Shown: positions 21,967-35,443, counted from the first letter of the stretch. The stretch: DNA of 64,000 nt from Apostichopus japonicus (GCF_037975245.1 NC_092579.1:3434001-3498000); one strand, 5' to 3'. Numbers and translations are program-made. The notes: generated by a model not told the origin, from the letters alone.

Positions 21967-24900
21967 TATCTGCAAAGATTAAGAACATTTTCTTGTCATC
22001 TTGTGGTCGTCACAGAAAATATTTATCGCAGCTCCATATTATCGACCAAAGATTGGGATCATACTTACACCCCCCCCCTCCCTTCTCCGCAGCCAAATAC
22101 GAGGTTAGGTAATAAATCTGCTAACCCCCCCCCCCCCCACCGCCCTAACAACACAAACACTTTTCTACGCAGTAATCTACTCCACGGTGTCGCTGGAAAA
22201 ATCGGGCTTTAAAGAACCTACCAATACCTATGAAAAGCCTTCCTAAATCGTTAGACTATTTTTTTTTTTAAACTGAAATTCTGAGGGATTTCCCCCAATC
22301 CCGCCTCAATTATTGTGTACTTCTGAAGCTATCTAGTTGACTCAGGAACTGTGAGGATTAAATTCTCTAAAATCTGAGAAAATCAAACATTTATCCCAAG
22401 TACTAACTAAAAATTCCGTAATGACCTCCGTTACTGTACTACTTGCATTAGGACCTACTTAAAAGGACATTTAAAATTTTACATGAGTAGCTATTAGTAC
22501 AATCTTGTAGCCTAATCCTGATTTTGTCAATAGATGTCTCAGAATACCCATTTAAAGCTTAGATTTATTCAGGGTGGGAACAGAGTACCAGGTTTCGATG
22601 ACGCTCAGACAACAAACACCTTGTCAAAAAATCTGGATCACCCACAGATTTTACTGAGGTCTCAGCACTACTTCATTACATGCATCACTCGCATATTAAT
22701 TCATTATTTGTCTCACAAATTTTCATGGAAAAAATTGGCATAAAAAATGGATTCATAAAGTCTATACCTTGCGAGTTATTTGCCAGATCTAAAACATAAT
22801 TCCACATTTGAAGGTTCAAATCACCACTTCATCTCACGGGTAGGTCTTGTACAGAAGCAACCCTTTAGAATGAACCCACTTTGTTTACAGAGAAATGTAT
22901 TGATTAATGTAGATAGTAACTGTTTATAGAGCACCAAATATTATTAAGAGTTTTTTTTAATGATTCTTAAAACAAATTACTCAAACCACAAACAAAACAC
23001 ATAGAAAGATAATGCTTTGTACATCTTGTTTATTTTCCAAGCTTCAAGAAAAATTGATTTGTGTCATATTGGTCAAATTAACAGGCCTTTCAGCACATCA
23101 TATGAAATATCTCTCCAATTTGAATGATCTGACATTAACCACATGCCATGTGACCTTTGTTATGAGATGCCATTCAAGAATACAGAATACTATATTGCCA
23201 AAAGTATGAAACATTAATACAAATTAACTTCAGGTGCAATCTATTCATAAAACTTGTAATTCTTGCAAAATGTGCCATCCTTTCTGCAATGTTCAGACAA
23301 AGAGAAATCATTTTGAACTTTCTCAACAGATGTCAGATTTAAAATACTACCCCCTCCCCCTCTTCTGCCACACCACCAAAAATTAATATGTATATGTGCA
23401 ACATATCGACAACCTGGTATTTTTCTTTTTTTTGATTTAGTAAAAACCAAAGTTTCTACAAAGAATGACAATAAAAAGTACAAGATAACATGATGGACAA
23501 ATTTTACTGTAAGCATTTCACTCCTAAGAGTTACACCTGAACCAACAGATTAAGTCACAGGATGTTACCAAACAGTAAAATATTAAGAAACTGCCATCTA
23601 AAAGAACTACCAACTATTTTAAGATACAACCATTTCAATTACAACAAAACCAGTCTCCAAAAAAAAAACAATCTTGCTTCAAGCATTACTACTTAGGAAA
23701 AATGAACAAGGGTTTTAACATTTCATGAAAAAAAAATGAACGCATAAAACACATTTTGTTCTTTGTTTGAAAACCAAATCACATCAAAGGAGAAACATAC
23801 CAGCGCACATCTTCTTTACTGTACAGCGTAAGGACTTGAGTATATGAAGGAATCGAGCAATAAGAACGATTTAGTCAAGATATCAAAAGCTTAAAAGTCA
23901 AGAAGTTGCCATTTTAATTCAAGTTTGACTTCTTTAGGCTGCCATTCTGTTGACTGTTTGTTGCTCACTGATGGTGAAATCTTAGTGTCACTTGTTTCCC
24001 TGTTTACATTAGTAAATGATTTGATTAAAGAGATGCTAGAATCTTGTTTAGAACTAGATTTAAAAACATTAGCCAATAAAAACGTTTACAGTAATACAAG
24101 AAGAATCATGAAATGGAACAAAAAGTTGCTCACTGGTTTGTGAAGCACTTTTAACCATCAGTATTTTGCATCATGAGAAAAGTCAAGATATACATCCCAA
24201 AACAAACAAGTATTTTTTCATCATTTTTCATCATAATCGGCTTTTATCATGGAGGTAGAAGCAGTTGGTAAGGATGTTTCACCGTTAATCAGTAATTAAC
24301 ACACTTAACCACTTTTGATGGTCAATCATCATTGATCTTGAATTTTCTTAAAACCCCTCAAAAAGCAACATTTTAATGTGTCATTAATGTTTAAGTCATG
24401 CAAAAAGGAATGCCAGTCCAGTAAAATTACAACATCAACTACCAACTATATATTTTTAATTTTCAGTATGGTTATATGTAGCTCCTTATGTAAAGGTACT
24501 CTAGGGTCTTCAATAGTCAAACTTTTCAGGAATTTGTCTTGAACAGTCTTCAAACTTCAGTCAAAGAGGTAGATCAGGTGAACCTTCCGGTTCGGTACCT
24601 TAACCTCTCGTTCCAAAGAGTACTTGTTTCCTTTTGATTTAAACAATTTAAAATCACTTAATTAACCATGCCTGTACTAGATAAAACATAAAACCACATA
24701 CCTCCGAGAGTTTCCGCTGGTCTATATAGATAGTTTGGGGGGTTCTATTTGGCTCTGTGCAATCAGCTCATCAAGTACGATGAGAAACGCCTGGTGTGCC
24801 ACACTTAACATTTTATATTTGTAAATATATTAGCTGGCCCAAGAGAAATTACACTAAACAGAAGTCATTGTATGAAGAAAAGGAAACGATAAATATATAC

Positions 24901-27900
24901 ACAGCTTGGAAAGTAAACGGTTTACTAGACACAATCATAAACACATCAAAGTAGCCTGCTTCAATCACACATTTCTAACCGTTCAACTCTTTACCCATTT
25001 TCCTCCAGACTTATTCATACATCCCCTACCCCCCCTCCCATCCCGCCCCAACGAAGCATCTACCCTGGCCCAAACCAGTTGCTACCGTTCTTATTCGATG
25101 ACACTGAAGCCTTCCACAATATGGATTGAGCATAAATCAGTCTAGTCCAAACCTGGTACATGTAATACATTCTCTGCTGCTCATCTACACGTAAACACAG
25201 CCAGCATCTTTAATGCACATGAATGTTGCAACTTCCGGGGGTATAATTTAGCTGATGTAGTATATATATTTGAAGCCTGATGCTGTGCACAATGGCATAT
25301 GCAGCAAGATGCATAGTGGGGGAAATTACTACATAAATGTAAAGTAACAGACTCAAATACAAAACATTCTAAAAAAACAATAATAAAAAAAACAATATAT
25401 GAGTAAATCAGTAACCTCAATATTGTTATGCAGCATGCAAATACTAAATATATTCCTGTTTGCTTTAGTTTAACAAAAAGTTCAGATCAAATGGTGACAA
25501 AAACTTGAAACGTGTGAACATTCAAAATGTTTAGAAGCAGAGTTTGACGATGCCAACACATGAATGATTTCACAGAAGGACATGCTGATTGATCATAAGC
25601 ATCCTGGAGCTTGTCTTTGGCAGGGCACTATCCCCAGGTAATCAACAGGACCTCTTAGCACGCCTTCTGTTACACCTGTTGCTATGACTCATCAGTCCCT
25701 CTATAGAAGTTTGGCTTTATACAGAATACATCCAACCCAGGTTGGAACTAACAATTTAAGATAAGTCTCTGCTATCTTTCTCCTCAAACTGTATCATTAA
25801 ATTATGAACCACCATATGTCAAAGTTAACAACAGAATTATTATTAAAGTCTTAGAGGTTACAGAAAAGTTAATTCTAACACTCTGATATCAGACAAAAGA
25901 TATTTTGCAAAATAATTAATACCACATCATCAAAACAGGAACATTTGAAATCATTTGTAGACAGGGATGGACCCACCTCGGTAAGTTCGCCTCTAGCTCT
26001 TATCCAACAACGACGCAACGACCTCAATGACAGTTTGCCTCTAATCCAACAGCGACTCAGTTCGGTAAGGAGGGGCAGCGCACCACGGCAACGAGGTTCC
26101 GTCGAACTTGCAGCTCGACTTCTTCAGTGAAAGGCAAAAATTATTCTCATTTTTTGTTGTTGTATATTTTCAACATCATGCAAGTATGGCCTTGAGGGGT
26201 CCACATATAAATGAAAAGAGAAATCTAACCTATACAATGCATCCCTTTGTCTGTCTACCCAAGTCTTCCAGAGCACCGAGTCCAAACCAAGCCGCTTCGA
26301 ATGCTGCAAAGAGACCAGCAGAAATTTATTAGTAATTGAATATTAAATACACATTGTCAAGTAAAAAGAAGAAAAGAAAACATGTTATAAATATGATAAG
26401 CTTTAACCTTACTACAAACTAGCTTAAATTCCCCTCTTACATCCCCCCCCCCCACCACCGGGTTACCACAAATCTTCACCCTTACCACAAATCTTTCCCA
26501 TTCATTGTCTGGCTGGATGCTATTGTCTACTTCAAACCTATATAAAGATGGTGCTGTTCTTTGTTTCATCAGTTTGGACATTCCTCTTAAACTTATCATC
26601 ACAGTTGTAATCATAGTTATCATAATTGTAAGGAAATACCCTATGAAAAGTGCATTTCCATGGACACGTCCTTCCAACATGTATCCTTCACGAAGAAGCA
26701 CATTTCCTAGTAGGGATGTGGATAGTTGGGTGCCTCTTATGGGAACAAACTGAATATTCAGTAGGTAAAATAACCAGCTGGCCAACCCGATTTATTTGAG
26801 AAAATACCTCCAATGTTAGATCCAGACTACAGCTAAGGAAGGTCCTTTTAAACATTTGCATTTGATTTCACTACATTCAGAAGGCAACAGGAAGCATCAT
26901 GAATATTGAATATTTTAAACCCCTTTCTACAGTCATGGCCAATCAGATTTCTTTGAGAAAATTCAACCAATCTATGATCCAAACCTACAACAAAGGTTTC
27001 TTCCAACATTTGCACTTGTTTAATTCTTTTCAATGCAAAAGACAAAAGATTGCCAACTATTTAATGGATGCTTTGAGAATTAAATAGAAAATCAGTAACT
27101 AATTATGCCTTGCATTTTCCCACATTTCAAATAACCGAGAAACATTTCACATCCTTTCCACTATCTACTTGTGACCATAACATGAAAAAGAGGCTGAGCT
27201 TTGTTGCAGAATGGTCTTAACAGATGAACACTTTTGAAACGCTGGGCTACAGTAAGTTATGCAGCCAACCAGATACGGTACGTTTAAACCCAGTTAGATG
27301 AGGAACCTCTCTGGTTGAAGAATATTCTAACACACTAGAGGGATCGCAGTCATAATTAGGGCATGCTCGACAAAATCATACAGCGTGGACAGAAAGCAAA
27401 AATTATTAACGGAGAAATGGTTACAATTCCTAGAAATACCTCTTGAAAATACCTGCAGAGTGATTCGGAAATAGAGAAAACATTCCTCTGCAAAGACAAA
27501 ACCTACACCAGAAGGACAGACACTGGTAGTAATTCTCCCGCAACATCAGCCAAGGATATGTTGATATGTTGATTCTCCAAAAGAGAGGGCTTGGCGAGAA
27601 GCAACTGAAGGTTGTCACATTATCAGTTTATGGTTCATAATAGTAACAGATTAAAAGACACACTCGGATACACGAGAAAAAAAATATATATACCTTACAA
27701 AAGAAATGTCATTGAAAAATATGTAAAATATATGATTTTGTATTATTTTGTATGATATACAAAATTGGGTATCCTATACTGATCAGACAATGTACCTTGA
27801 GAACCACAAATAAGGCAAGAGGTCAAAGGTGAACTGAAGAAGGATCAAACTTCACAGAAGGATTTTCCTTGGGACTGTGACTTTTTATAAGATGGTAATT

Positions 27901-28484
27901 ATTATATTCAAGAGGAAAAAAGGTGCTTTTGAGGTAATTTCCCTTTTAGTTTTTGGTCAGTTTGGCAGATGATGCAGTGTTTTCAAGTGAAAAAAATATG
28001 TTTAAATTCAGAAATGGGTATATTATCTGTTCTCTTTAGTGTTAAAGAATTAGGATAGTGGGTACATGGTTACTCCAACTGCTCTTAAATATTTATCTTT
28101 GCTAACGCAGCCTATGAAGTATTTTCCTTTTTTATCTCACTATTATAATCAGTGTCTACTACTCATTGCCAGAAATATTTTGCCAAGCAATTTTGTTTTT
28201 GATCAATGGATTAACAAAGAGGCGTATGAAAAAAAGAAAGAAAAAAGTCTACATCAATTTGTTTTCCACTTTGACAAGACAACCTTTTTTTTCAATATTT
28301 TGGTTTTGAGGGTTTTATCTCATTTACAAAATCTATCGCTAATAAGTAACGGTATGTGGTACCTCAGTGGTGACTGCATCTCTTGTTCCAGTCTTCTCCT
28401 GCAACATCATCTGAGCATTAAGTAACAGTTTGATGAAACCACTTACCTTGTCATCCAGGGAGGCTCACTATTGTATGGTCACCT
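21967..28484. other. Region without a convincing gene; possible LUC7L3 3' UTR
   Basis: AT-rich, with short random frames on both strands. C-rich runs lie near 22071 and 22126. A weak two-exon candidate lies at 26124-26581 (minus). Several AATAAA-type signals occur on the minus strand, but none can be tied to LUC7L3. Confidence 0.45.
26124..26581 (-). other. Weak two-exon coding candidate, unrecognised
   Basis: Minus-strand exon 26486-26581 (MSKLMKQRTAPSLYRF to NEWERFV, donor GTAAGG) would join in phase 0 to 26124-26303 (acceptor CTCTTTGCAG), which reads LGLDSVLWKTWVDRQRDALY and ends at a TGA. That would give 91 residues. Another frame of the second exon is also open and reads FEAAWFGLGALEDLG. 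I do not recognise either. Confidence 0.25.
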
Positions 28485-28666
28485 TTAGTCTTTGTCTTCA
28501 TCCGTTTCACCTTCTTCTTTACTATGCTCCTCACGACCCTCTTCCCCCTCTGGTGTTCCCCCTCTGGTCGAGTCCTCCTTAGTCTCCCCTTCCTCGTTAG
28601 TGACGTTGTCACTGTTGTCTTCCTTGGCAGTGGAATCTATCTCACCCTCTTCCTTCGTTTCTTCTC
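28485..28666 (-). CDS. LUC7L3: LUC7L3 exon 9, acidic C-terminus
   Basis: Starts EETKEEGEIDSTAKEDNS and ends GETDEDKD before TAA. The Glu/Asp/Ser-rich tail fits the family. The acceptor is GATTACACAG. Confidence 0.9.
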
Positions 28667-30036
28667 CTGTGTAATCAAGAGATTGCAGCATATCGGTGAA
28701 TTTAACTCACTACTGGAGCAGGTTGAGGGTCACATTGCAATTCCACAAATTGATTTGTCTAAAATGCTAATTCCATTGTAAGGCATATCACCAGTCATAT
28801 ATTTGCTCACCTAAATAATAACTTTGTATTTTAAATTTGCATACCATTTACGCTAAAAATATTAAGGTTATGTTTACAGCCGCAACATATCCTTGCCTTT
28901 GTGTAGCAAGTGATACCAGGAAAGTGATTCCCTGCTAATCACTGTGCTGAATACTCTCTCATCTTGAAACACCCTCCTTCAAGGAGACACAACTACTACC
29001 ATCATTTACAGAGAAGACTGTCATGACAACCTTTCCAAGCAGCTCAGAAACATCTTACTCCATTTGAACACCCAATGCTGAAGACTTGATCAAGTTTAAC
29101 TATGACATCATCAAACCACTCAATGTTTCAATTCTTTATATTTTTCTTTATTTAACTACAAAAATGTTTATTTCTGTTATTGAGATAGGTTTTGCACATG
29201 TTGAATCTAAACTATAGAACCTCTTAACATGACTTAATGATGACACCGTTTTCAGTGTCAACGCTGTCAATATTCTACAATTAAAATATGATAAACAAAA
29301 AGAGTAAAGGTTCAGATCCTAGTGGCGTTACGACATCCCAGATTTACAAATTTGACAGCTCCCAGACACAGCTCTTAAACTATGATCTCTCCCTCAAAGG
29401 ACAAGATTTTTCTTAGCTGTTTAGAGGAGTTGTTCTTCACAAAGATATCTATCATATAAGCCAAAGATGATGATTGGGTTTGCTGTCCTCTATATTCACA
29501 TATTTACTTTCTACCCTTTTTCGTACCTGAACTTTTTAACAGATCTTCCACCCTAGGATATTGGAATAAACACTGCTTCTGAGGCTGTATTATAAATTGG
29601 GACGTAACTTTGATCAAACCATATAATATTTACACATACTCACCTAGAGGTGGTCTATGTCGCTGCAAAGCAAGTTATCTCAAAGTTCATTCCAATCTAA
29701 ACATTGAGTGCCTCAATACATATATAACATGTTTTTATTATTTTAATTTGCACATAAACGTTATTTTTTTTATTCCTTAACCTTGACTAAACCTTATGAC
29801 AAAATTTGAAGAATTTATGTATACAGATCATATTTATTTATATTTTATTACTAAAAAATTGCAATAAAGTGTGAATTTTTTTTTTTTTTGGGGGGGGGGT
29901 TACCCTTATCTCTGCTTCAGTATTACAACATAGTAACAAATTCCACACATAATGCAACTTTAAAAGTGGAGTATTTCTGCCTATCATGTTGGAGAAGCTA
30001 ATTCTAGATGGTCGACGAGCAATCTGATATCTTTAA
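28667..30036 (-). other. LUC7L3 intron 8, part outside the MITE
   Basis: AT-rich, with a T-run followed by a G-run near 29878-29899. No exon or array seen. Confidence 0.5.
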
Positions 30037-30645
30037 AGCAGCATTTTGCATTTGGTAGACGTTTTCTACTTTTTTGACATGTCCATCAAGTTTTTTACAT
30101 ATATCAATCACAAAACAGCAAACTAAGATATTAGCCAAGTTTTTCCCCGCCAACAACGTTAATTGGCGAGTAATTAAGGATATTTGCAGATAATGAGAAA
30201 AGTGTCCACAACAAATTCCACATTTAAAATTAATTGCATACAGTTCCCCAAAACCCACTAGTTTGAATTCAACCAATCAGATATGCAGGTTTAGTTATGA
30301 GCCGTTGCTAAAAATAGATTCAAGACTTTGCGTTGATACAACCAAGGAGTTGTTATGGAACTCCCTGGTACAACTGCCATATAGACTGTACACAAATCAA
30401 GCATGGTGTTGTATTACGTATAGGTCAATGACGTTCGTAGTGTTTAAATATTCATTTTATGGGCGAGGTTTATTGGGATCCAAATGGAAAATATCTTGGA
30501 GTTAAACACAGTTGAAAATTTTTCGACTTTTTATGCCACCATTTGAAGTAAAATTTAAATAGATAAGCTAGTTATGGATGTCCATATGGCATAGTGGAGT
30601 CAGTGAGGTTGAGAAAAATCATAGAAAAGGACACAAAATGCTGCT
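30037..30645. mobile_element. TTAA-flanked MITE, copy 1 (LUC7L3 intron 8)
   Basis: 609 bp between TTAA (30033-30036) and TTAA (30646-30649). The ends AGCAGCATTTTG and CAAAATGCTGCT are inverted repeats. A second copy of similar length lies at 33298-33918 and matches along its length. No coding capacity. TTAA duplication is typical of piggyBac, but the ends lack the usual CCC, so the superfamily is uncertain. Confidence 0.85.
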
Positions 30646-30654
30646 TTAAAATAC

Positions 30655-30914
30655 CGTTTGGAACGGCATCCTCGGTAGTTTTCCTTTCTTTACTCTCCTC
30701 TCTTAACTTCTCCCCCTTTTCCTCTTTTCGTCTCTCTTCGGACTGATGACGACTGTTTCTATGACTACCAGACCTTGACCTCCTTGACCTCGATCCTCTG
30801 CTTCTGGATCGTCTGCGATCCCTTGATCGGGACCTTCTCCGTTCCCTGCTTCTGGATCTCTTACTCTTGCGATCCTTGTCTCTACGGTCGTGCTCCCTGC
30901 TGCGACTTCTACGT
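30655..30914 (-). CDS. LUC7L3: LUC7L3 exon 8, RS domain
   Basis: Arg-Ser dipeptides (RSRSRERRRSRSRDRRRSRS), then a Glu/Lys-rich stretch ending EDAVPN. The donor G|GTATTT is followed within a few bases by the TTAA flank of a MITE. Phase 1 joins exon 9. Confidence 0.9.
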
Positions 30915-31377
30915 CTACATATTGGGGAAAAAAAAATACCGTCCAAGGATGAGAATGTAGTTTTTAAAGAGTAGATCATCTTTTTCAGAATTCACCTACA
31001 AAGACCTCTAATTTAGGACCAGTTACTAGATCACTGCCAGAGCATTTCACTGTTTGCATGTAGAGAAAACAAAGACCATGGCAATGTTCTGCCGTTAGAA
31101 ATGAAATAAATAAACAGATCTAGGTAAATTAACAACCATCGGTCAAAGAATCGTCACAAATTCCGTACCTCACATAGTAAGCCCAACACTTCTGCTTACT
31201 ATCAGCAAATACTGTGTGGCTGCTCTCAAACAGCATGTACAGTAACTGACTACTAGTGTTGTAATTGTGGAAAGTTTGCAGCACTTTCTATTAAGATAAG
31301 ACAAAATTCATCAACTTTAAAATTACTACGCTAAGCAAATCACCAAAGAGAAAATATATATATTTTGTTCGACTGAC

Positions 31378-31622
31378 CTTTCTCGACTTTTGCTTTTTCT
31401 GGACCTCCTCCGTTCCCTGGATTTTGACCTGGACCGTCTTGAACGTGACCTTGACCTCCTGGATCTGTCTCTGCGATCCCGTCTTTCTCGCTCCTTCTCT
31501 TTTTCTCTCTCCGCTCGTTTCTTCAGCCGGTCGTCTCTTTCCTTTTCTCTCGCCTTCTCCCTGTCATCTCGCTCCTTCCTGATACTGCTCTCTCTATCCT
31601 CCTGCTCTTTGATTCTCTTATT
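31378..31622 (-). CDS. LUC7L3: LUC7L3 exon 7, RE/RD-rich then RS-rich
   Basis: Begins NKRIKEQEDRESSIRKERDD and runs through charged repeats into SRRSRSRSRRSRSKSRERRR. Two bases of a codon remain and are completed by the next exon. Donor GTCAGT. Confidence 0.93.
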
Positions 31623-32525
31623 CTGTCGCGGACAAAGAAACGTTAAAGTAATAGTCTTAAAGCAAAACCCTCTTATTTTAATTGTGAGAAAGTCATACGT
31701 TAGTGAATCAACGAGGCATATATATCCTAACAAATACTTCAGGCATGTCAACTGTCTCCATGTTAAATAGTACAATAATGGATTATGGTGACTTTCTTAA
31801 GGTTCAGGCTTCAGTATTTAACTCACTAGTGCTTTGGCCAACTGGTTGCTTTTCTTAATTTCAACTAGGTTCATATTGCTACCAGTTTCTCCCAAGTTAT
31901 TACAGCAATGTTCATGCAACTTTTGTGCATTAATTTCTGTTGCCCTTATTTGACTATTAACCAGAACAAGCAGAGAATATGAAAGGTCCACCCTTATTGG
32001 TATATAAAGTAGACTAAGCATAAATTCATTGTTTGATACGGTAACGAAGTTTGTATTTGAAGAGTAACCTCTTAGTACAAGTTGTGACATCAATAAGACA
32101 AAGACATTTATTGCCAAACTGGTCAAATTGCTACACAAGTCTAAACAAGTATTATAGTTTTGTACACAGGATCCATACCCCTTTATGAGAGACAAACTTC
32201 AGAACCATCAAAACTGCTATGTAACATTTGAACACTGAAGTTATTCCCTGTATGGTAAGGTAAACTTTGCTCACTGCACACTCAAAGGCGTTACACAAGG
32301 CGAAACATTTCTAGTTTTGCGATTTGTCCTTCTCTTTTAAGCTGACCTCTCATTTTAGGTTACAAGTCCAATTTGACAGACTTGATTTCTCTGTCTCCCC
32401 CTGGTGCCATTTACAATAAACTCTGACCATCATTCAAATGTTTAAACTAACTTCGATGTACTACACATATAACTTGAAGTAAACACATTGTTTATATTCT
32501 GCTACCATGTTTTTGGTCAACATAC
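31623..32525 (-). other. LUC7L3 intron 6, nothing notable seen
   Basis: AT-rich intron with no repeat array or exon recognised. Confidence 0.5.
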
Positions 32526-32699
32526 CTGCATTTCTTCTAGAGTTGCCTTGATTCTGGCGTAACCCATGTGCTGTTTACCCATCAAATGATCATCGACTCT
32601 GGACTGGGAATCGTTGACGATTAGGAATGCTCCACAAATCTGACAGACTTCCATCTGTTTCTCTTGAGAAAAGAGCAGTTCCATAGCTTGATCTGTCGC
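32526..32699 (-). CDS. LUC7L3: LUC7L3 exon 6, second zinc finger
   Basis: 58 codons in phase 0. CQICGAFLIVNDSQSRVDDH followed by LMGKQHMGYARIKATLEEM. The C2H2 pattern is intact. The acceptor is GATTCACAG and the donor is GTATGT. Confidence 0.96.
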
Positions 32700-32967
32700 C
32701 TGTGAATCACAAAAAGAATAAATCTGTAATCTGAAATGCATTTGACTCTGACTGATTTACTTGATTTTAACTTTATAATATCCAAGAGGATAATAAAACT
32801 AGAAATAGTGCATGTCAAAACAAACATAAAATATACAATGAAATGAAAATAATATACAAAAGAAAATTAATGCTAAACCACAGAAAGATCTATGAGAGAC
32901 AGGAATGTAAGATATAAAAGAACAACTCTTAACACAAAACACAGCAAAGCTTGCTTTGTTAACTTAC

Positions 32968-33141
32968 ATTTTGCAACTGGTCTCTCTCATCCTTCAGTTG
33001 GTCACACAGTTTCATCACACCCTGGGCTTCATCTACGTTTCCTTGGCAACCCAACTCCTCCACCTTAGCCAGGAGTTCATTGATACGGCCGGTTAGCATA
33101 TTGATCCTCTCCTCCTCCTTTGCGTGTGTTGGAAGTTTCAG
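32968..33141 (-). CDS. LUC7L3: LUC7L3 exon 5, coiled coil
   Basis: 58 codons in phase 0: INMLTGRINELLAKVEELG, then DEAQGVMKLCDQLKDERDQL. This is the helical linker between the two fingers. Donor GTAAGT. Confidence 0.95.
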
Positions 33142-33143
33142 CT

Positions 33144-34065
33144 AAAGAAAGGACAGTTTATGAAGGTTTATGGCTGCCACATTGTACAATTAACAAATTC
33201 TTGAACACAAAAACTTATTTAAGAAAGGACGATTTATGAAGGAACTTCATCTCTGCAGTATTATGCAACTTGCCGTTCCTAGAACACAAAAACTTAAAGC
33301 AGCATTTTGCGTTTTGTCGCCGTTTTCCACTTTTTTGACAAGTCCATCAAGTTTTTTATATCAATCACAAAACAGCAAACTAAGATATTTGCCAAGTTTT
33401 TTCCCTGCCAAAAGCGTTAATTGGCTAGTAATGAAGGACATATGCAGATAATGAGAAAAGTGTCCTCCGAAAATGAAACATTTAATATTAATCGCATACA
33501 GTGCCCCAACCCACTAGTTTGAATTCAACCAATCAGAGATGCAGGTTTAGTTATGAGCCGTTGCTAAAACTAGATTCAAAATGTCGAGTTGGTAACTTGG
33601 TACAACCAGCGAGCTGGACTCTAACAGCTCCCTGGTACAACTGCCATAGACAAATCGACACAAATAAAGCATGGTGTTGTATTACGTATTGGCCAATGAC
33701 GTTCGTAGCTTTTAAATATTCATATTATGGACGAGGTTTATTTGGATCCCAACGGAAAATATCTGAGAGAAAACAAAGTTGAAAGTTGTAAACTTTTCAA
33801 CTTTTATGCCACCATTTGAAGTAATATTTGAATAGATAAGCTAGTTATGTCTGTCGTTATGGCATCGTGGAATCAGTGAGGTTGAGAAATACCATAGAAA
33901 AGGATGTAAAATGCTGCTTGAAAGGAAACTTTAGGAAGGTTTATATCTGCTGTGTTATACAACTTACCATTCCTAAAACACGGAAACGTAAAGATAGGAC
34001 AATAAAGGAAGGTTTATATCGGCCGTATTATACAACTTACCAACACAAAAAACTTTACCCACATT
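33144..34065. repeat. About 76-bp tandem repeat, four units, split by MITE copy 2
   Basis: The theme is AAAGAAAGGAC..TTTATGAAGG, then TTATACAACTTACC, then AACACAAAAACTT. Two units lie at 33144-33297 and two at about 33919-34065. The array adjoins the acceptor of exon 5. Confidence 0.7.
33298..33918. mobile_element. TTAA-flanked MITE, copy 2 (LUC7L3 intron 4)
   Basis: 621 bp, the same family and orientation as copy 1. The left flank is TTAA (33294-33297); the right flank reads TGAA, one base off, so the duplication has decayed. It interrupts a short tandem repeat. Confidence 0.83.
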
Positions 34066-34640
34066 TAAGCAGTTCCTAGTTACCACATAAAACCACTTGG
34101 CGGTAGTGACTAATTGTAAATTTCTTTCCCATTGTTAAATCATTAAGGCACTTTTCTAATGGTTTTTGTTCTTCAGGTAAGGGGTGAAGGTAGCAGAAGT
34201 GTTTGTTCCACAGCTATTTTTTCTTCAATTTTCTTCCTTGAGTTTTGATCTTTGTAATGGTCTGGGTTATGATGAAAAAATGAGTTACGATAGCTTTAGT
34301 AAATTTGAAATCAGAAATTTTCCATTTGCGTATTATTTGGTATTATTTCTGCAGTCCCAAGCATTGGAAAACTGGAATCAGTAGAAATGAAGCTACAAAT
34401 GTTTTCATTCAAAATTTAAAGAGTTTTTTTGCCCATAGGTCAACGATTTATGCGTATAGAATCCTACTGAGGTTTCTGCTCACGTTCGTGTTCCACCTGT
34501 GTGGAACTTCAATTCTCATGTCATCATTACCATCATATCGTTGCAATCTTTATCTTAGAGATTATAACAAAAGGGGTTATTCATTATTTATTAATTCTAA
34601 GCCTGTCATCTACATGAAATATGCTTTGCCTCCAACCTAC

Positions 34641-34779
34641 CTCATCCTTCTTCTGACTCATCGCCAGTCTGGCCTGACCTCTTCGTATCCTCTTTTCTAC
34701 ATCTCCCATAATCCTTTGCAAATGGTTGAAGAACATGTCTTGGTAGTGATTAATTTTGGCTGTTGAGCTTTCTTCAAAG
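34641..34779 (-). CDS. LUC7L3: LUC7L3 exon 4
   Basis: Reads FEESSTAKINHYQD, then the conserved VEKRIRRGQARLAMSQ. The acceptor is GTCTTTACAG and the donor is GTAGGT; phase 0 at its end. Confidence 0.92.
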
Positions 34780-35443
34780 CTGTAAAGACAAAGAGGAAAT
34801 TCATTCCCTGCAATACTCTAATGTAAGGATGTAGAGGCACCGTCTACAAAATATGAAGCTGGTTCTGTTTGCTCTGTTACATTTCCTGTCATATTTCACA
34901 CAAAATGTACTGACAGTTTGTTGCATGAGCGACAGTGTCATAATAGACTTTCAATACCTCACAAAAGTCTGTTACTCCACATTAACATTTCAAAGGCTAC
35001 ACACATTACTAGAGTTACTAAAGTACTAGAGTTAATATTCAAAGTAATGAAATGCAGCCAGCTGCTTTAAATATGCAGAAGTCACCACCAGAGTAGAATT
35101 TTCGTATTTGATAATTCTTGCTTGTTTTGCTTAACTCTCACGAGGGACATCCTACTTATAGATACATCTAACTTGACATACAACGACTTCTTCAGTAATA
35201 TGCCTTTGACTGTGCTAAAAGTTTGGGCAAAACAATTAAAAGTTATGAAAACAGTATGCTTTATGTTATGTCCACAAGTTAGAGGAGCTATTATGCAAAA
35301 AAATGTCTTCTATTAGTTTGTTGAGGAAATCTTAACATAAAATGATTTAGGGAAATCAATAGTGCAGAAGGATATAAACTAATGAGATAGATACATATTT
35401 AAGAAAATAAATTAATAATACAAATAAAGATAAAAATCCTTAC

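Noticed and set aside
24588-24602. B-box-like GGTTCGGTACC, possible tRNA or SINE
   Set aside because: No matching A box at the right distance and no cloverleaf could be drawn.
28492-28781. Plus-strand Ser/Pro-rich frames opposite LUC7L3 exon 9
   Set aside because: Antisense shadow of the acidic exon.
31390-31770. Plus-strand Leu/Ser-rich frame
   Set aside because: Antisense shadow of the RE/RS-rich LUC7L3 exon 7.
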